Made by a program: the position numbers and the translations under genes. A DNA stretch of 5,359 nt from Actinomycetes bacterium (GTDB lineage: Bacteria; Actinomycetota; Coriobacteriia; Coriobacteriales; JAEZXW01), in assembly GCA_023419515.1 (NCBI GenBank), contig JAEZXW010000015.1, positions 1 through 5,359 of the forward strand, written 5' to 3'. The notes beneath the pieces are model-generated. The model was given only the letters and a program-made list of their open reading frames with translations. It ran no database searches and was not told where the DNA came from. Below are positions 1-5,359 of this stretch, one piece after another. Position 1 is the first letter of the stretch; each line of letters starts with the position of its first letter.

Positions 1-1250
1 ATTACCTGCTCATAACGGGCGCGCAGTGGTGAGGCTGCAAGAGCAGCTGCCTTAACCTCATCAGCACATGGCCTCATCAGCGACTCAGGTGGATAGATTG
101 CCGCACGCACGACTACACTCGGCTCGCCATTAACTTTTAAGGTCGAAACGAGCGCCTCACCTGTTCCAAGCTCAAGCAGGGCATCCTTAGTCGAAAATGA
201 CGGATTTTCTCGAAAGCCCTGCGCCACCGCTGAGATCGCCTTTTGCTCTTGAGGAGTAAACGCTCGAAGCCCATGCTGAATCTTGTGACCGAGCTGACTG
301 ACAACCTCAGTATCAAGATCAGTCGCAAGCTGAGTGCAAAAATAGATACCGATGCCTTTTGAGCGGATCAGACGAATAACCTGCCTGATCTTTTCGAGCA
401 GCGCCTTGGGCATGCCATCAAAGAGCAGATGTGCCTCATCAAAGAAGAACACGAGTCGAGGCCTATCAAGATCACCAACCTCGTCAAGGTTCTCGTAAAG
501 CGAGGCAAGCATCCAGAGTAAGAAGGTCGAATACATAAGTGGCGTGTGGATGAGCTTTTGCGCATCAAGGATGTTGATGACACCGCGACCCTCATCATCG
601 ACCTGCAGCCAATCGGTAATATCGAGGGCAGGCTCACCAAAAAACACGTTACCGCCCTGCTCCTCGAGAGTCAGTAGCGCTCGCTGAATTGCCCCAACCG
701 TCTGCGTCGTGACGTTACCGTAGGTTGCGCGATACTCCTTGGCATGATCAGCCACATACATAAGCAGACTGCGCAGATCCTTGAGATCGAGCAGCAGCAA
801 GCCTTCATCATCGGCCACCCGAAAGACGAGTGAGAGCACACCGCGCTGAACCTCAGTCAGTCCCAGCAGTCTGCCAATCAAGTCAGGACCCATCTCGCTG
901 ATCGTGGTGCGCACAGGCAGACCATCTTCACCAAAGAGATCCCAGAACGCGACTGGATATGCCTGATAATCAAAGGTGCCCTCAATCCCAAAGCGCTCGA
1001 TACGTGCCTGCATGTCAGCCGAATCAAGACCAGGTGCTGCCATGCCCGATAGATCACCCTTAACGTCCTGCAAAAAGACAGGAACACCAGCGGCAGAAAA
1101 CGACTCTGCCAGCACCTTGACCGTGATCGTCTTACCGGTACCGGTGGCTCCCGCAATCAGGCCATGACGATTTGCTATCTTGAGCGGCAAACTCACTGGT
1201 TCCAAGCTATCTTTATCCTGGGCAAATACCACGTGCTCTTGACTGATCAT
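1..1250 (-). CDS. yjgR: HerA-like ATPase, YjgR/DUF853 family (C-terminus cut off by window edge)
   Basis: Translating the minus strand from the ATG at 1250 gives 416 codons with no stop before the window edge, so the gene is real but lacks its C-terminus. Motifs seen: Walker A GATGTGKT (residues 34-41), the conserved stretch FLQDVKGDLSG (59-69), GLLLLDLKDLR (150-160), and Walker B VFFFDEAHLLF (267-277), followed by IRLIRSKGIG, a CTQLATDL sensor-like segment and the HGLRAFTPQEQKA stretch. From memory this order and wording match E. coli YjgR closely along the whole length; that protein is about 500 residues, so roughly 80 should be missing. The family belongs to the HerA/FtsK P-loop ATPases, presumed cytoplasmic, and its physiological role is not established. 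AGGAG (1257-1261) sits six bases before the ATG and supports this start. The methyltransferase gene ends 33 bases upstream on the same strand, so the two are probably cotranscribed. The family call is secure; a role in DNA translocation is only inferred. Confidence 0.93.
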   Translation of the reverse strand, partial: MISQEHVVFAQDKDSLEPVSLPLKIANRHGLIAGATGTGKTITVKVLAESFSAAGVPVFLQDVKGDLSGMAAPGLDSADMQARIERFGIEGTFDYQAYPVAFWDLFGEDGLPVRTTISEMGPDLIGRLLGLTEVQRGVLSLVFRVADDEGLLLLDLKDLRSLLMYVADHAKEYRATYGNVTTQTVGAIQRALLTLEEQGGNVFFGEPALDITDWLQVDDEGRGVINILDAQKLIHTPLMYSTFLLWMLASLYENLDEVGDLDRPRLVFFFDEAHLLFDGMPKALLEKIRQVIRLIRSKGIGIYFCTQLATDLDTEVVSQLGHKIQHGLRAFTPQEQKAISAVAQGFRENPSFSTKDALLELGTGEALVSTLKVNGEPSVVVRAAIYPPESLMRPCADEVKAAALAASPLRARYEQV

Positions 1251-1283
1251 GATCTGCTCCTGCCTTACGCGCGCTCACAACAG

Positions 1284-1952
1284 TTAACCAAGCGCCTTTA
1301 CTGCCACACCAGCAATCCAGCGATCGGGTCGATGACGCAGCCCACAAAAACTCATGAAACCAGCTTGCTGCACCAGCGCTTCGATCTCTTCGAGCGAGCG
1401 CACATGAACATACTCGCTAAAACCCTTGCCCGGATAGCCATCCTCGCAAATGATCAAGAAGCGACCACCGGGACGCAAAACACGCTTGACCTCAGCAAAT
1501 GCTTTGTCAATTTCTGGCCAAAAATAAATCGTTTCGCATGCCAGCACGAGATCAAAACTTTCATCAGCAAACGGCATCGAGAGCACCGATGCTTCGTGAA
1601 GCTCAACCTGATCGGCAGCAATCTCATCCGCGAGCACCTCGCGCGCCAGCGATAGCGCCACCTCAGAATGATCAACGCCGTGGACATGGGCATCGGGCGC
1701 CAACCCGAGGATGTTTTTAATGTTTTGACCGCCGCCACATCCAATGTCGAGAGCGTCAACAATAGGCTGCGATAAATCGAGGGCACCCAATGCCCAGAGT
1801 GCCATTTCTTGATGAGAGCTATTCATGCGTTCAAGCAGGATTTTGCCTGATTCAGCCCCAGGCTTTCCAGCGTTTTTTGCGTGCGCTACCAATGCTTTAT
1901 CGGGACCATCGAGTACCACTGGCTCGCTGGACAAATTGCTACCCATGAGCAT
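1284..1952 (-). CDS. class I SAM-dependent methyltransferase (Methyltransf_11 type)
   Basis: This encodes a 222-residue cytoplasmic protein with a Rossmann-type SAM-binding core. Numbered from the chosen start, motif I is DIGCGGGQN (69-77), the acidic end of strand 2 is GVDHS (92-96), SVLSMPF (122-128) fits the adenine-contacting region, FDLVLACETIYFWPE (133-147) is the motif IV region, and VLRPGGRF (158-165) is the usual post-core loop. The fold and cofactor are therefore clear, but the substrate cannot be told from sequence; these proteins are often small-molecule methylases. The frame stays open upstream to a TTG at 2045, but I chose the ATG at 1952 because GGAAAG lies five bases before it and because a good -10 hexamer (1996-2001) would place the transcript start downstream of the longer starts. 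The ATG at 1946 is a close alternative, two residues shorter. It is the first gene of a likely two-gene unit with the HerA-like ATPase. Confidence 0.9.
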   Translation of the reverse strand: MLMGSNLSSEPVVLDGPDKALVAHAKNAGKPGAESGKILLERMNSSHQEMALWALGALDLSQPIVDALDIGCGGGQNIKNILGLAPDAHVHGVDHSEVALSLAREVLADEIAADQVELHEASVLSMPFADESFDLVLACETIYFWPEIDKAFAEVKRVLRPGGRFLIICEDGYPGKGFSEYVHVRSLEEIEALVQQAGFMSFCGLRHRPDRWIAGVAVKALG

Positions 1953-1957
1953 CACTT

Positions 1958-1963
1958 CTTTCC
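1958..1963 (-). promoter_or_regulatory. ribosome binding site deciding the methyltransferase start
   Basis: On the minus strand this reads GGAAAG, five bases before the ATG at 1952 and eleven before the ATG at 1946. The longer candidate starts (TTG at 2045, ATG at 1997) have no comparable purine-rich stretch at a suitable distance, so I favour 1952. Confidence 0.55.
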
Positions 1964-1995
1964 GGACAACTGTTAGTAATGAGTGATTGCTCGTC

Positions 1996-2001
1996 ATTGT
2001 A
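1996..2001 (-). promoter_or_regulatory. putative sigma-70-type -10 box for the methyltransferase-ATPase unit
   Basis: The minus strand reads TACAAT, one mismatch from the TATAAT consensus. It would start transcription near 1989 and leave a leader of about 37 bases before the methyltransferase ATG at 1952. No good TTGACA-like -35 box lies 16-18 bases upstream, so the promoter is either weak or helped by an activator. It sits in the only long gap between the two gene blocks, where a promoter is expected. Confidence 0.45.
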
Positions 2002-2065
2002 GCGCAAGGGTCAGACATGGGCTGAAGGTGGCTCAAGAGCAGCAAATTGGGGTGACAGCTCGAGA

Positions 2066-2121
2066 GCGGAGGTTCGACCCACCGCGATTGAGAGCGCGGA
2101 TCGAGAACGGTGACTCAATCG
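2066..2121. repeat. overlapping inverted repeats in the intergenic region
   Basis: Between the transporter stop and the methyltransferase promoter lie several pairing segments. CGATTGAG (2085-2092) pairs perfectly with CTCAATCG (2114-2121) across 21 bases. CACCG (2080-2084) pairs with CGGTG (2108-2112), crossing the first pair, so the two would be alternatives or a pseudoknot. GCGG (2066-2069) pairs with CCGC (2082-2085) around a TTCGA-containing loop, with a mismatch and two more G-C pairs inside. No T-tract follows on the minus strand, so this is not a classic intrinsic terminator. It could be a factor-dependent terminator structure, an operator, or chance in a GC-rich spacer. Confidence 0.35.
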
Positions 2122-2140
2122 GGACGCTCGCCTACACTGC

Positions 2141-3481
2141 TTAATCGAGGCGCGAGGACTCAGCGAGTGATTTGCCCTTGGTTTCTGGCGCAAAGATAAA
2201 CGAGAGCACGAGCCCGATGATAACCAACGCAGCAGCGACCAGCATCGTAGGACCAATGCCAAAGCGTACCAAAAAGATTGGGGTCATATACGTCGCGATC
2301 ACCGTACCGATACGCGAAAACGCAATGGCAATACCAACCGCCGTTGCGCGCACGTGTGTGGGGAAAAGTTCGTTGGGATAAAGCCATTGCAAGATGCCCG
2401 GACCGCCCGAGAAAAACGCATAGAGCCCAAAACCAATAATGATTACCATAATGGGAGCCGATGGCACAATGCCTAAGATCAAAAGCCCAATCGCCATCAA
2501 GAACAGGCTTCCCAAGAGCACGGGTCGCCTTCCCCATCGGTTGAGATAGATCATCGCTGGAAAGGTGCCCACCAAGAAAAAGAAACTCACGACTGCCTCG
2601 CCCAAAATGGACATATGGCCTTCTGCCAGCCCAAATGCAGCCATAATCTGCGGTCCAAAGGTGTAGATGGCATACATGGGGACAACTTGGCAGAGAATAA
2701 ACATACCAAGAAAGAGCACGCGCCCCAAATAGCCCGACTTAAAGAACTCCAAAAAGCTCGTCTTACCCTCGGGGTCTTCGACCTCAAGCGTGATGTTGGT
2801 GCCAAAGGTTTTATCGAGCACCTCGCGGGCTTCTTGTGCGCGCCCCTTTTGTGCCAACCACAGAGGCGACTCAGGGATGTCATGACGGCCAATCAGCATA
2901 ACGATGCACGGCACCACAGCAGAGCCAAGCATCCACTTCCAGCCATCTACCACGCCATAAAAGGCATATCCCACGAACGCCGCAACCGTCGCCCCGCAAT
3001 ACCAGGCTGCCGAAACCATGCCCATCGAGATCGAACGATATTTTTTGGGAGTAAATTCAGCGATGAGCGAAGTGGCGATAGGATAGTCGGCGCCCACAAA
3101 GACACCGATCAAAAAACGTACGAGTACCAGCTGTAACGGCGTCGTAACAAAGATACTCAAGACCGAAAACAGCGCGATTGCGACAACGTCGATGATGAAC
3201 ATACGGCGCCTGCCGACCAGGTCGGTAACATATCCACCAAGTAAGGTGCCGACAAAAATACCCACCAGCACCGAAGCGCCAACAGCGGCTGAATAAGCCT
3301 CGGTGAGCTGAAAATGCGGGATAATTTGCGTGAGCGCCACACCGATGAGCGACAACACATATCCGTCAAGAAACGAGCCGCCGCTCGAAAAAAACGTCAC
3401 GCGCTTAAGAAAGGGTGTTATTTCGATATCCTCGATGGTCGTCGTGGCACCACAAGCTGATTGTGTATCTGCCTGCTTCAT
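2141..3481 (-). CDS. yaaU: MFS metabolite transporter, YaaU-like (sugar-porter/metabolite:H+ symporter type)
   Basis: This is a 446-residue inner-membrane protein with about twelve hydrophobic helices and a short cytoplasmic tail at each end. Family signatures are clear: GGSFLDGYVLSLIGVAL in helix 1 (34-50), motif A DLVGRRRM between helices 2 and 3 (87-94), GADYPIATSLIAEF (130-143), PESPLWL before the central loop (203-209; PESPRWL in sugar porters), the second-half motif A NRWGRRP (314-320), ELFPTHVRAT (371-380) and the C-terminal PETKGKSL (432-439). From memory, E. coli YaaU shares long stretches including the YAFFSGGPG region and LQWLYPNELFPT, and is almost the same length. YaaU's substrate is not established; a carboxylate or zwitterion moved with protons is plausible here, because the gene follows a CoA ligase and a hydratase. 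The ATG at 3481 has AGAAAGGG (3491-3498) nine bases upstream. The hydratase gene ends 54 bases upstream on the same strand, suggesting cotranscription. The family call is firm; orthology and substrate are inferred. Confidence 0.93.
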   Translation of the reverse strand: MKQADTQSACGATTTIEDIEITPFLKRVTFFSSGGSFLDGYVLSLIGVALTQIIPHFQLTEAYSAAVGASVLVGIFVGTLLGGYVTDLVGRRRMFIIDVVAIALFSVLSIFVTTPLQLVLVRFLIGVFVGADYPIATSLIAEFTPKKYRSISMGMVSAAWYCGATVAAFVGYAFYGVVDGWKWMLGSAVVPCIVMLIGRHDIPESPLWLAQKGRAQEAREVLDKTFGTNITLEVEDPEGKTSFLEFFKSGYLGRVLFLGMFILCQVVPMYAIYTFGPQIMAAFGLAEGHMSILGEAVVSFFFLVGTFPAMIYLNRWGRRPVLLGSLFLMAIGLLILGIVPSAPIMVIIIGFGLYAFFSGGPGILQWLYPNELFPTHVRATAVGIAIAFSRIGTVIATYMTPIFLVRFGIGPTMLVAAALVIIGLVLSFIFAPETKGKSLAESSRLD

Positions 3482-3518
3482 CCAATAACACCCTTTCTAT
3501 GTCAAATTAGTTACTACA

Positions 3519-3537
3519 AAGCCTTCGCAGGAGGCTT
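3519..3537 (-). terminator. weak hairpin overlapping the hydratase stop codon
   Basis: On the minus strand AAGCCT and AGGCTT form a perfect six-base stem around a seven-base loop, starting inside the TAA stop of the hydratase gene and followed by only TGT rather than a T-run. It could lower read-through into the transporter gene or protect the upstream message end. The short U-tract makes a strong terminator unlikely. Confidence 0.3.
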
Positions 3538-4408
3538 ACTCCCACTCGATGATGCCGAAGTTCAGGTGAGGCTTAGCGCCTGTCTCCTGGTAATCAGCGT
3601 CGACCAGCCTAAAGCGGATCTCCTTCTCGCCGACCTTCCACATCTCGGTGTGCAGCTTGGTTCCTGGAACCAGCGGAGACGTCACGCGGGTCTTAAAGCG
3701 CTTCATGCGCTCTGGTTCACCGGGGAAATACGTTGCGATGGCATGACGCATGACCATGCCGGCATAGCTAATGGCGTGAGCGATCGGGCGCTCAAGGCCG
3801 GTCTGCTCGGTGTAAGACCAGTCGATGTGCTGCTGATGCCAGTCGCCCATAAGGCGGTAAATCAGTGGCTGGTTGAGTGGGAAGGTCTCCTCGACTACGG
3901 CATCTGGAGCGGTCTCAGGCATCTCGACGATGTCCTTAGGAGGCTTTGGTCCACCCCAACCGCCGTCAAAGATGCAGCAGTCCCAGGTCTCGCAGGTGCA
4001 AAGTAGCGTGCCATCGGCACTGTAAGAGCGACCCGTCTGCTTTGATAGACAGCCACGTCCTTCTCCGCGGTCATACAGAGCATCCTGGGTCACAAAAGTC
4101 TCGATGCGATCGTTCATCTTGAATGGCGCGTGGAAGTTAATCTCAAAACCATAGTGCAGCGAACCTGCGTAGTTATAGCCATAGTCGAGGGTCTTGGTCA
4201 TCTCCTCGTGCACGGTCAGTGGCACACCAAAGATCGGCAGCACCTTAAGCTGAGGATTCTTGGGATCAACCTCGTTCACATACTCAAGGTCGGTCTTGCC
4301 GTCATAAGCGGCGCCGCAGCCGAGTGCGCAGATCTCAAGATCGCGAAACGTGTACTCGCGAACAAATGGGCCAAACTCTTTTCCAACAATTTCAGTACTG
4401 ATCGCCAT
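3536..4408 (-). CDS. two-domain MaoC/hydratase-2-type enoyl-CoA hydratase with a variant active-site motif
   Basis: This 290-residue cytoplasmic protein resembles the hydratase-2 unit of peroxisomal multifunctional enzyme type 2, with two hot-dog halves. The N-terminal half carries EYTFRDLEICALGCGAAYDG (18-37), the DLEYVNE segment (40-46) and LPIFGVPL (57-64), all with counterparts in human HSD17B4. The C-terminal half carries LNQPLIYRLMGDWHQQHID (178-196) and GLERPIAHAISYAG (204-217). The usual motif is GDxNPxH: the catalytic Asp189 and His194 are kept, but Asn-Pro is replaced by His191-Gln192, and the usual HG of the following loop is HA (211-212). Known members add or remove water on trans-2-enoyl-CoA to give (R)-3-hydroxyacyl-CoA; the substrate here is unknown and is inferred to be the thioester made by the upstream ligase. 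A cysteine cluster CTCETWDCC (137-145) is unusual. The ATG at 4408 has AAAGGA (4415-4420) six bases before it. It lies 111 bases after the ligase gene and 54 before the transporter gene. Confidence 0.88.
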   Translation of the reverse strand: MAISTEIVGKEFGPFVREYTFRDLEICALGCGAAYDGKTDLEYVNEVDPKNPQLKVLPIFGVPLTVHEEMTKTLDYGYNYAGSLHYGFEINFHAPFKMNDRIETFVTQDALYDRGEGRGCLSKQTGRSYSADGTLLCTCETWDCCIFDGGWGGPKPPKDIVEMPETAPDAVVEETFPLNQPLIYRLMGDWHQQHIDWSYTEQTGLERPIAHAISYAGMVMRHAIATYFPGEPERMKRFKTRVTSPLVPGTKLHTEMWKVGEKEIRFRLVDADYQETGAKPHLNFGIIEWE

Positions 4409-4414
4409 GTCGCA

Positions 4415-4420
4415 TCCTTT
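4415..4420 (-). promoter_or_regulatory. ribosome binding site of the hydratase gene
   Basis: The minus strand reads AAAGGA, six bases before the ATG at 4408. An overlapping ATG at the end of this site is too close to it to serve as a start. Confidence 0.6.
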
Positions 4421-4430
4421 CTCTTAATGC

Positions 4431-4452
4431 TTGACGAATAGCTGTTGACGAA
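4431..4452. repeat. direct repeat TTGACGAA x2 upstream of the hydratase gene (possible operator)
   Basis: TTGACGAA occurs at 4431-4438 and again at 4445-4452, perfectly repeated with a six-base spacer, 22 bases upstream of the hydratase start. On the coding strand it reads TTCGTCAA twice. Direct repeats of this size and spacing beside a gene start can be regulator binding sites, but no regulator gene is visible in the window and chance is not excluded. Confidence 0.4.
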
Positions 4453-4519
4453 CGATTGGACTGCCTTGCTCAAGGGCTCATCCGCATGCTGAAAAGCTCC
4501 TGCTCCGGTAAAACAGCGC

Positions 4520-5359
4520 TTACTTCCCAGCGCTTGCTTCCTCGCGCAACGCGCGCTTTGACACCTTCATGCTGACAGTGCGCGGAAGCTCATCCACAAA
4601 TTCAAAAAAGCTCGGAACCTTATACGAGGCGAGGTGCTGGGCGCAAAAATCCCGGAGACGATCTTGGGTAGCATCGAGCGAACAGGCTGCATACGAGCAA
4701 GCAGCATTGGGATCGAGGATGATGAACGCCTTGACCGCCTGATCCTTGATGGGGTCGGGCACACCAATCACGGCCGCCTCGCGCACAAAGGGATGGCACA
4801 TGAGCACCGTCTCGACCTCACTCGCCGAGATATTTTCGCCCGAGCGCTTAATCATGTTTGACTTGCGATCGACAAAGTAAAACCAGCCGTCTGTGTCCTG
4901 CCAGCCCTTATCGCCCGTCATGAACCAGCCATCCGCTGTCATACACTGAGCCGTCGCCGCCTCATCCTCAAAGTAGCCAACCATGATGGTCTTGCCAGGA
5001 ACACCCTTGACCCAGATGTCACCAAGCTCGCCAGCAGGCAAATCAACGCCGTGCTCATCACGGATGGCAACCTCGTAGCCCAAACCAGCGCGACCAACCG
5101 CCGGCCAACGACGCTCGCCAGTTGGGGGATCGGTGAGCACCCAGCCGATAGTCTCGGTCGAGCCATAGGTGTTCATAAGTGGGATGCCAAAGCGGTGCTC
5201 GAACTCCTCTTTTTCTTTGGTTGGAATCTCCAGAAAATAAAGGCCGAGCCTGATCTTGTGATCATCGTCATGAGATGTTGGCTTCTGCAACAGCAGGGTG
5301 CGTACAATCGTTGAGACGAGCTGGACGATGGTTGCCCTGGCTTGCCGCACCTGATTAAC
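4520..5359 (-). CDS. caiC: CaiC-like crotonobetaine/carnitine-CoA ligase (AMP-forming), N-terminal part outside window
   Basis: The frame is open to the right edge (279 codons plus TAA), so this is the C-terminal half of a protein usually near 520 residues; the GTG at 5350 is internal, not the start. It belongs to the adenylate-forming acyl-CoA synthetases, which make an acyl-AMP and then an acyl-CoA from ATP, acid and CoA in the cytoplasm. Counting the first in-window codon as 1, one sees the ATP-binding YGSTE (65-69), the TGD motif (148-150), the hinge and CoA-side stretch DRKSNMIKRSGENISASEVE (164-183), and the C-terminal catalytic lysine region PRTVSMK (259-265, Lys265). ETIGWVLTDPP and GERRW, then GRAGLGYE and KGVPGKTI, match E. 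coli CaiC from memory rather than generic ligases. Two oddities are SMK where SGK is usual, and a short insertion with AACSYAACS (220-228) before the C-terminal subdomain. The hydratase gene follows after 111 bases on the same strand. The family is firm; carnitine as substrate is inferred. Confidence 0.9.
   Translation of the reverse strand, partial: VNQVRQARATIVQLVSTIVRTLLLQKPTSHDDDHKIRLGLYFLEIPTKEKEEFEHRFGIPLMNTYGSTETIGWVLTDPPTGERRWPAVGRAGLGYEVAIRDEHGVDLPAGELGDIWVKGVPGKTIMVGYFEDEAATAQCMTADGWFMTGDKGWQDTDGWFYFVDRKSNMIKRSGENISASEVETVLMCHPFVREAAVIGVPDPIKDQAVKAFIILDPNAACSYAACSLDATQDRLRDFCAQHLASYKVPSFFEFVDELPRTVSMKVSKRALREEASAGK

Noticed and set aside
137..1156. Short minus-strand ORFs suggesting a decayed or frameshifted gene
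   Set aside because: They are out-of-frame shadows of the intact YjgR-like frame, which runs without interruption from 1250 to the edge, so no pseudogene is needed.
1164..1655. 163-codon plus-strand ORF spanning the methyltransferase-ATPase junction
   Set aside because: It overlaps two well-supported minus-strand genes and their ribosome binding site; the product has no recognisable motif.
2061..2090. tRNA-like T-arm (GGTTCGACCC) in the intergenic region
   Set aside because: The flanking bases do not make the five-pair T stem, and no acceptor, D or anticodon arm can be fitted around it; it is better treated as a simple hairpin loop.
2011..2262. 83-codon minus-strand ORF covering the intergenic gap
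   Set aside because: It begins inside the transporter gene in another frame, its product is arginine- and serine-rich without a motif, and it would overlap the methyltransferase promoter.
2615..3136. 173-codon plus-strand ORF opposite the transporter gene
   Set aside because: It is antisense to the transporter, with a composition typical of shadow frames (rich in Arg, His and Lys) and no convincing ribosome binding site or family signature.
3461..4006. 181-codon plus-strand ORF opposite the hydratase gene
   Set aside because: It lies almost wholly antisense to a gene with clear family motifs and its translation shows no recognisable domain; long antisense ORFs are common opposite codon-biased genes.
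4454..4480. CCTT-GAGC-AAGG mini-hairpin in the ligase-hydratase gap
   Set aside because: A four-base stem with a four-base loop and no T-tract is well within chance expectation.
4480..4519. Possible terminator after the ligase gene (GAGC-rich stretch followed by TTTT on the minus strand)
   Set aside because: Only three base pairs (AGC/GCT) form before the T-run, too weak for an intrinsic terminator, and the next gene follows on the same strand.

Overview
The window carries five protein-coding genes, all on the minus strand and closely packed, with no RNA gene, insertion sequence or CRISPR array that I can see. Two genes run off the ends: the carboxy end of the leftmost and the amino half of the rightmost are missing. 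Base composition looks balanced to moderately GC-rich by eye (not computed). Ribosome binding sites are AGGAG/GGAAAG-like, and every stop visible in the window is TAA. The protein set (CaiC-type CoA ligase, eukaryote-like two-domain hydratase with many cysteines, YaaU-type transporter) would suit an anaerobic gut or oral bacterium. A member of the Coriobacteriia (Actinomycetota) is my best guess, but it is an inference and not proven by anything here.

Reading in the direction of transcription (right to left), the first block (5359 to 2141) looks like a small catabolic operon. It encodes the C-terminal half of a crotonobetaine/carnitine-CoA ligase-like enzyme (CaiC family), then a two-domain MaoC/hydratase-2-type enoyl-CoA hydratase, then a 12-helix major facilitator transporter closely resembling E. 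coli YaaU. In E. coli yaaU lies just beyond the cai and fix carnitine genes, so finding the transporter beside a CaiC-like ligase again is suggestive. A simple model is import of a carboxylic acid (carnitine, a betaine or a relative), activation to a CoA thioester, and hydration or dehydration by the MaoC enzyme. That enzyme would fill the slot held in E. coli by CaiD, which belongs to the unrelated crotonase fold. Its active-site motif is unusual: the catalytic Asp and His are present, but the conserved Asn-Pro between them is replaced.

The second block (about 2001 to 1) starts after a 188-base intergenic stretch that holds overlapping inverted repeats and a good -10 promoter hexamer. It encodes a class I SAM-dependent methyltransferase followed after 33 bases by a HerA-like ATPase of the YjgR/DUF853 family. 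The ATPase frame is open from base 1250 to the left edge and is easily missed because no stop lies in the window.

The most interesting items are the ligase-hydratase-transporter cluster, the altered hydratase-2 motif, an 8-base direct repeat just upstream of the hydratase gene, and the structured intergenic region.
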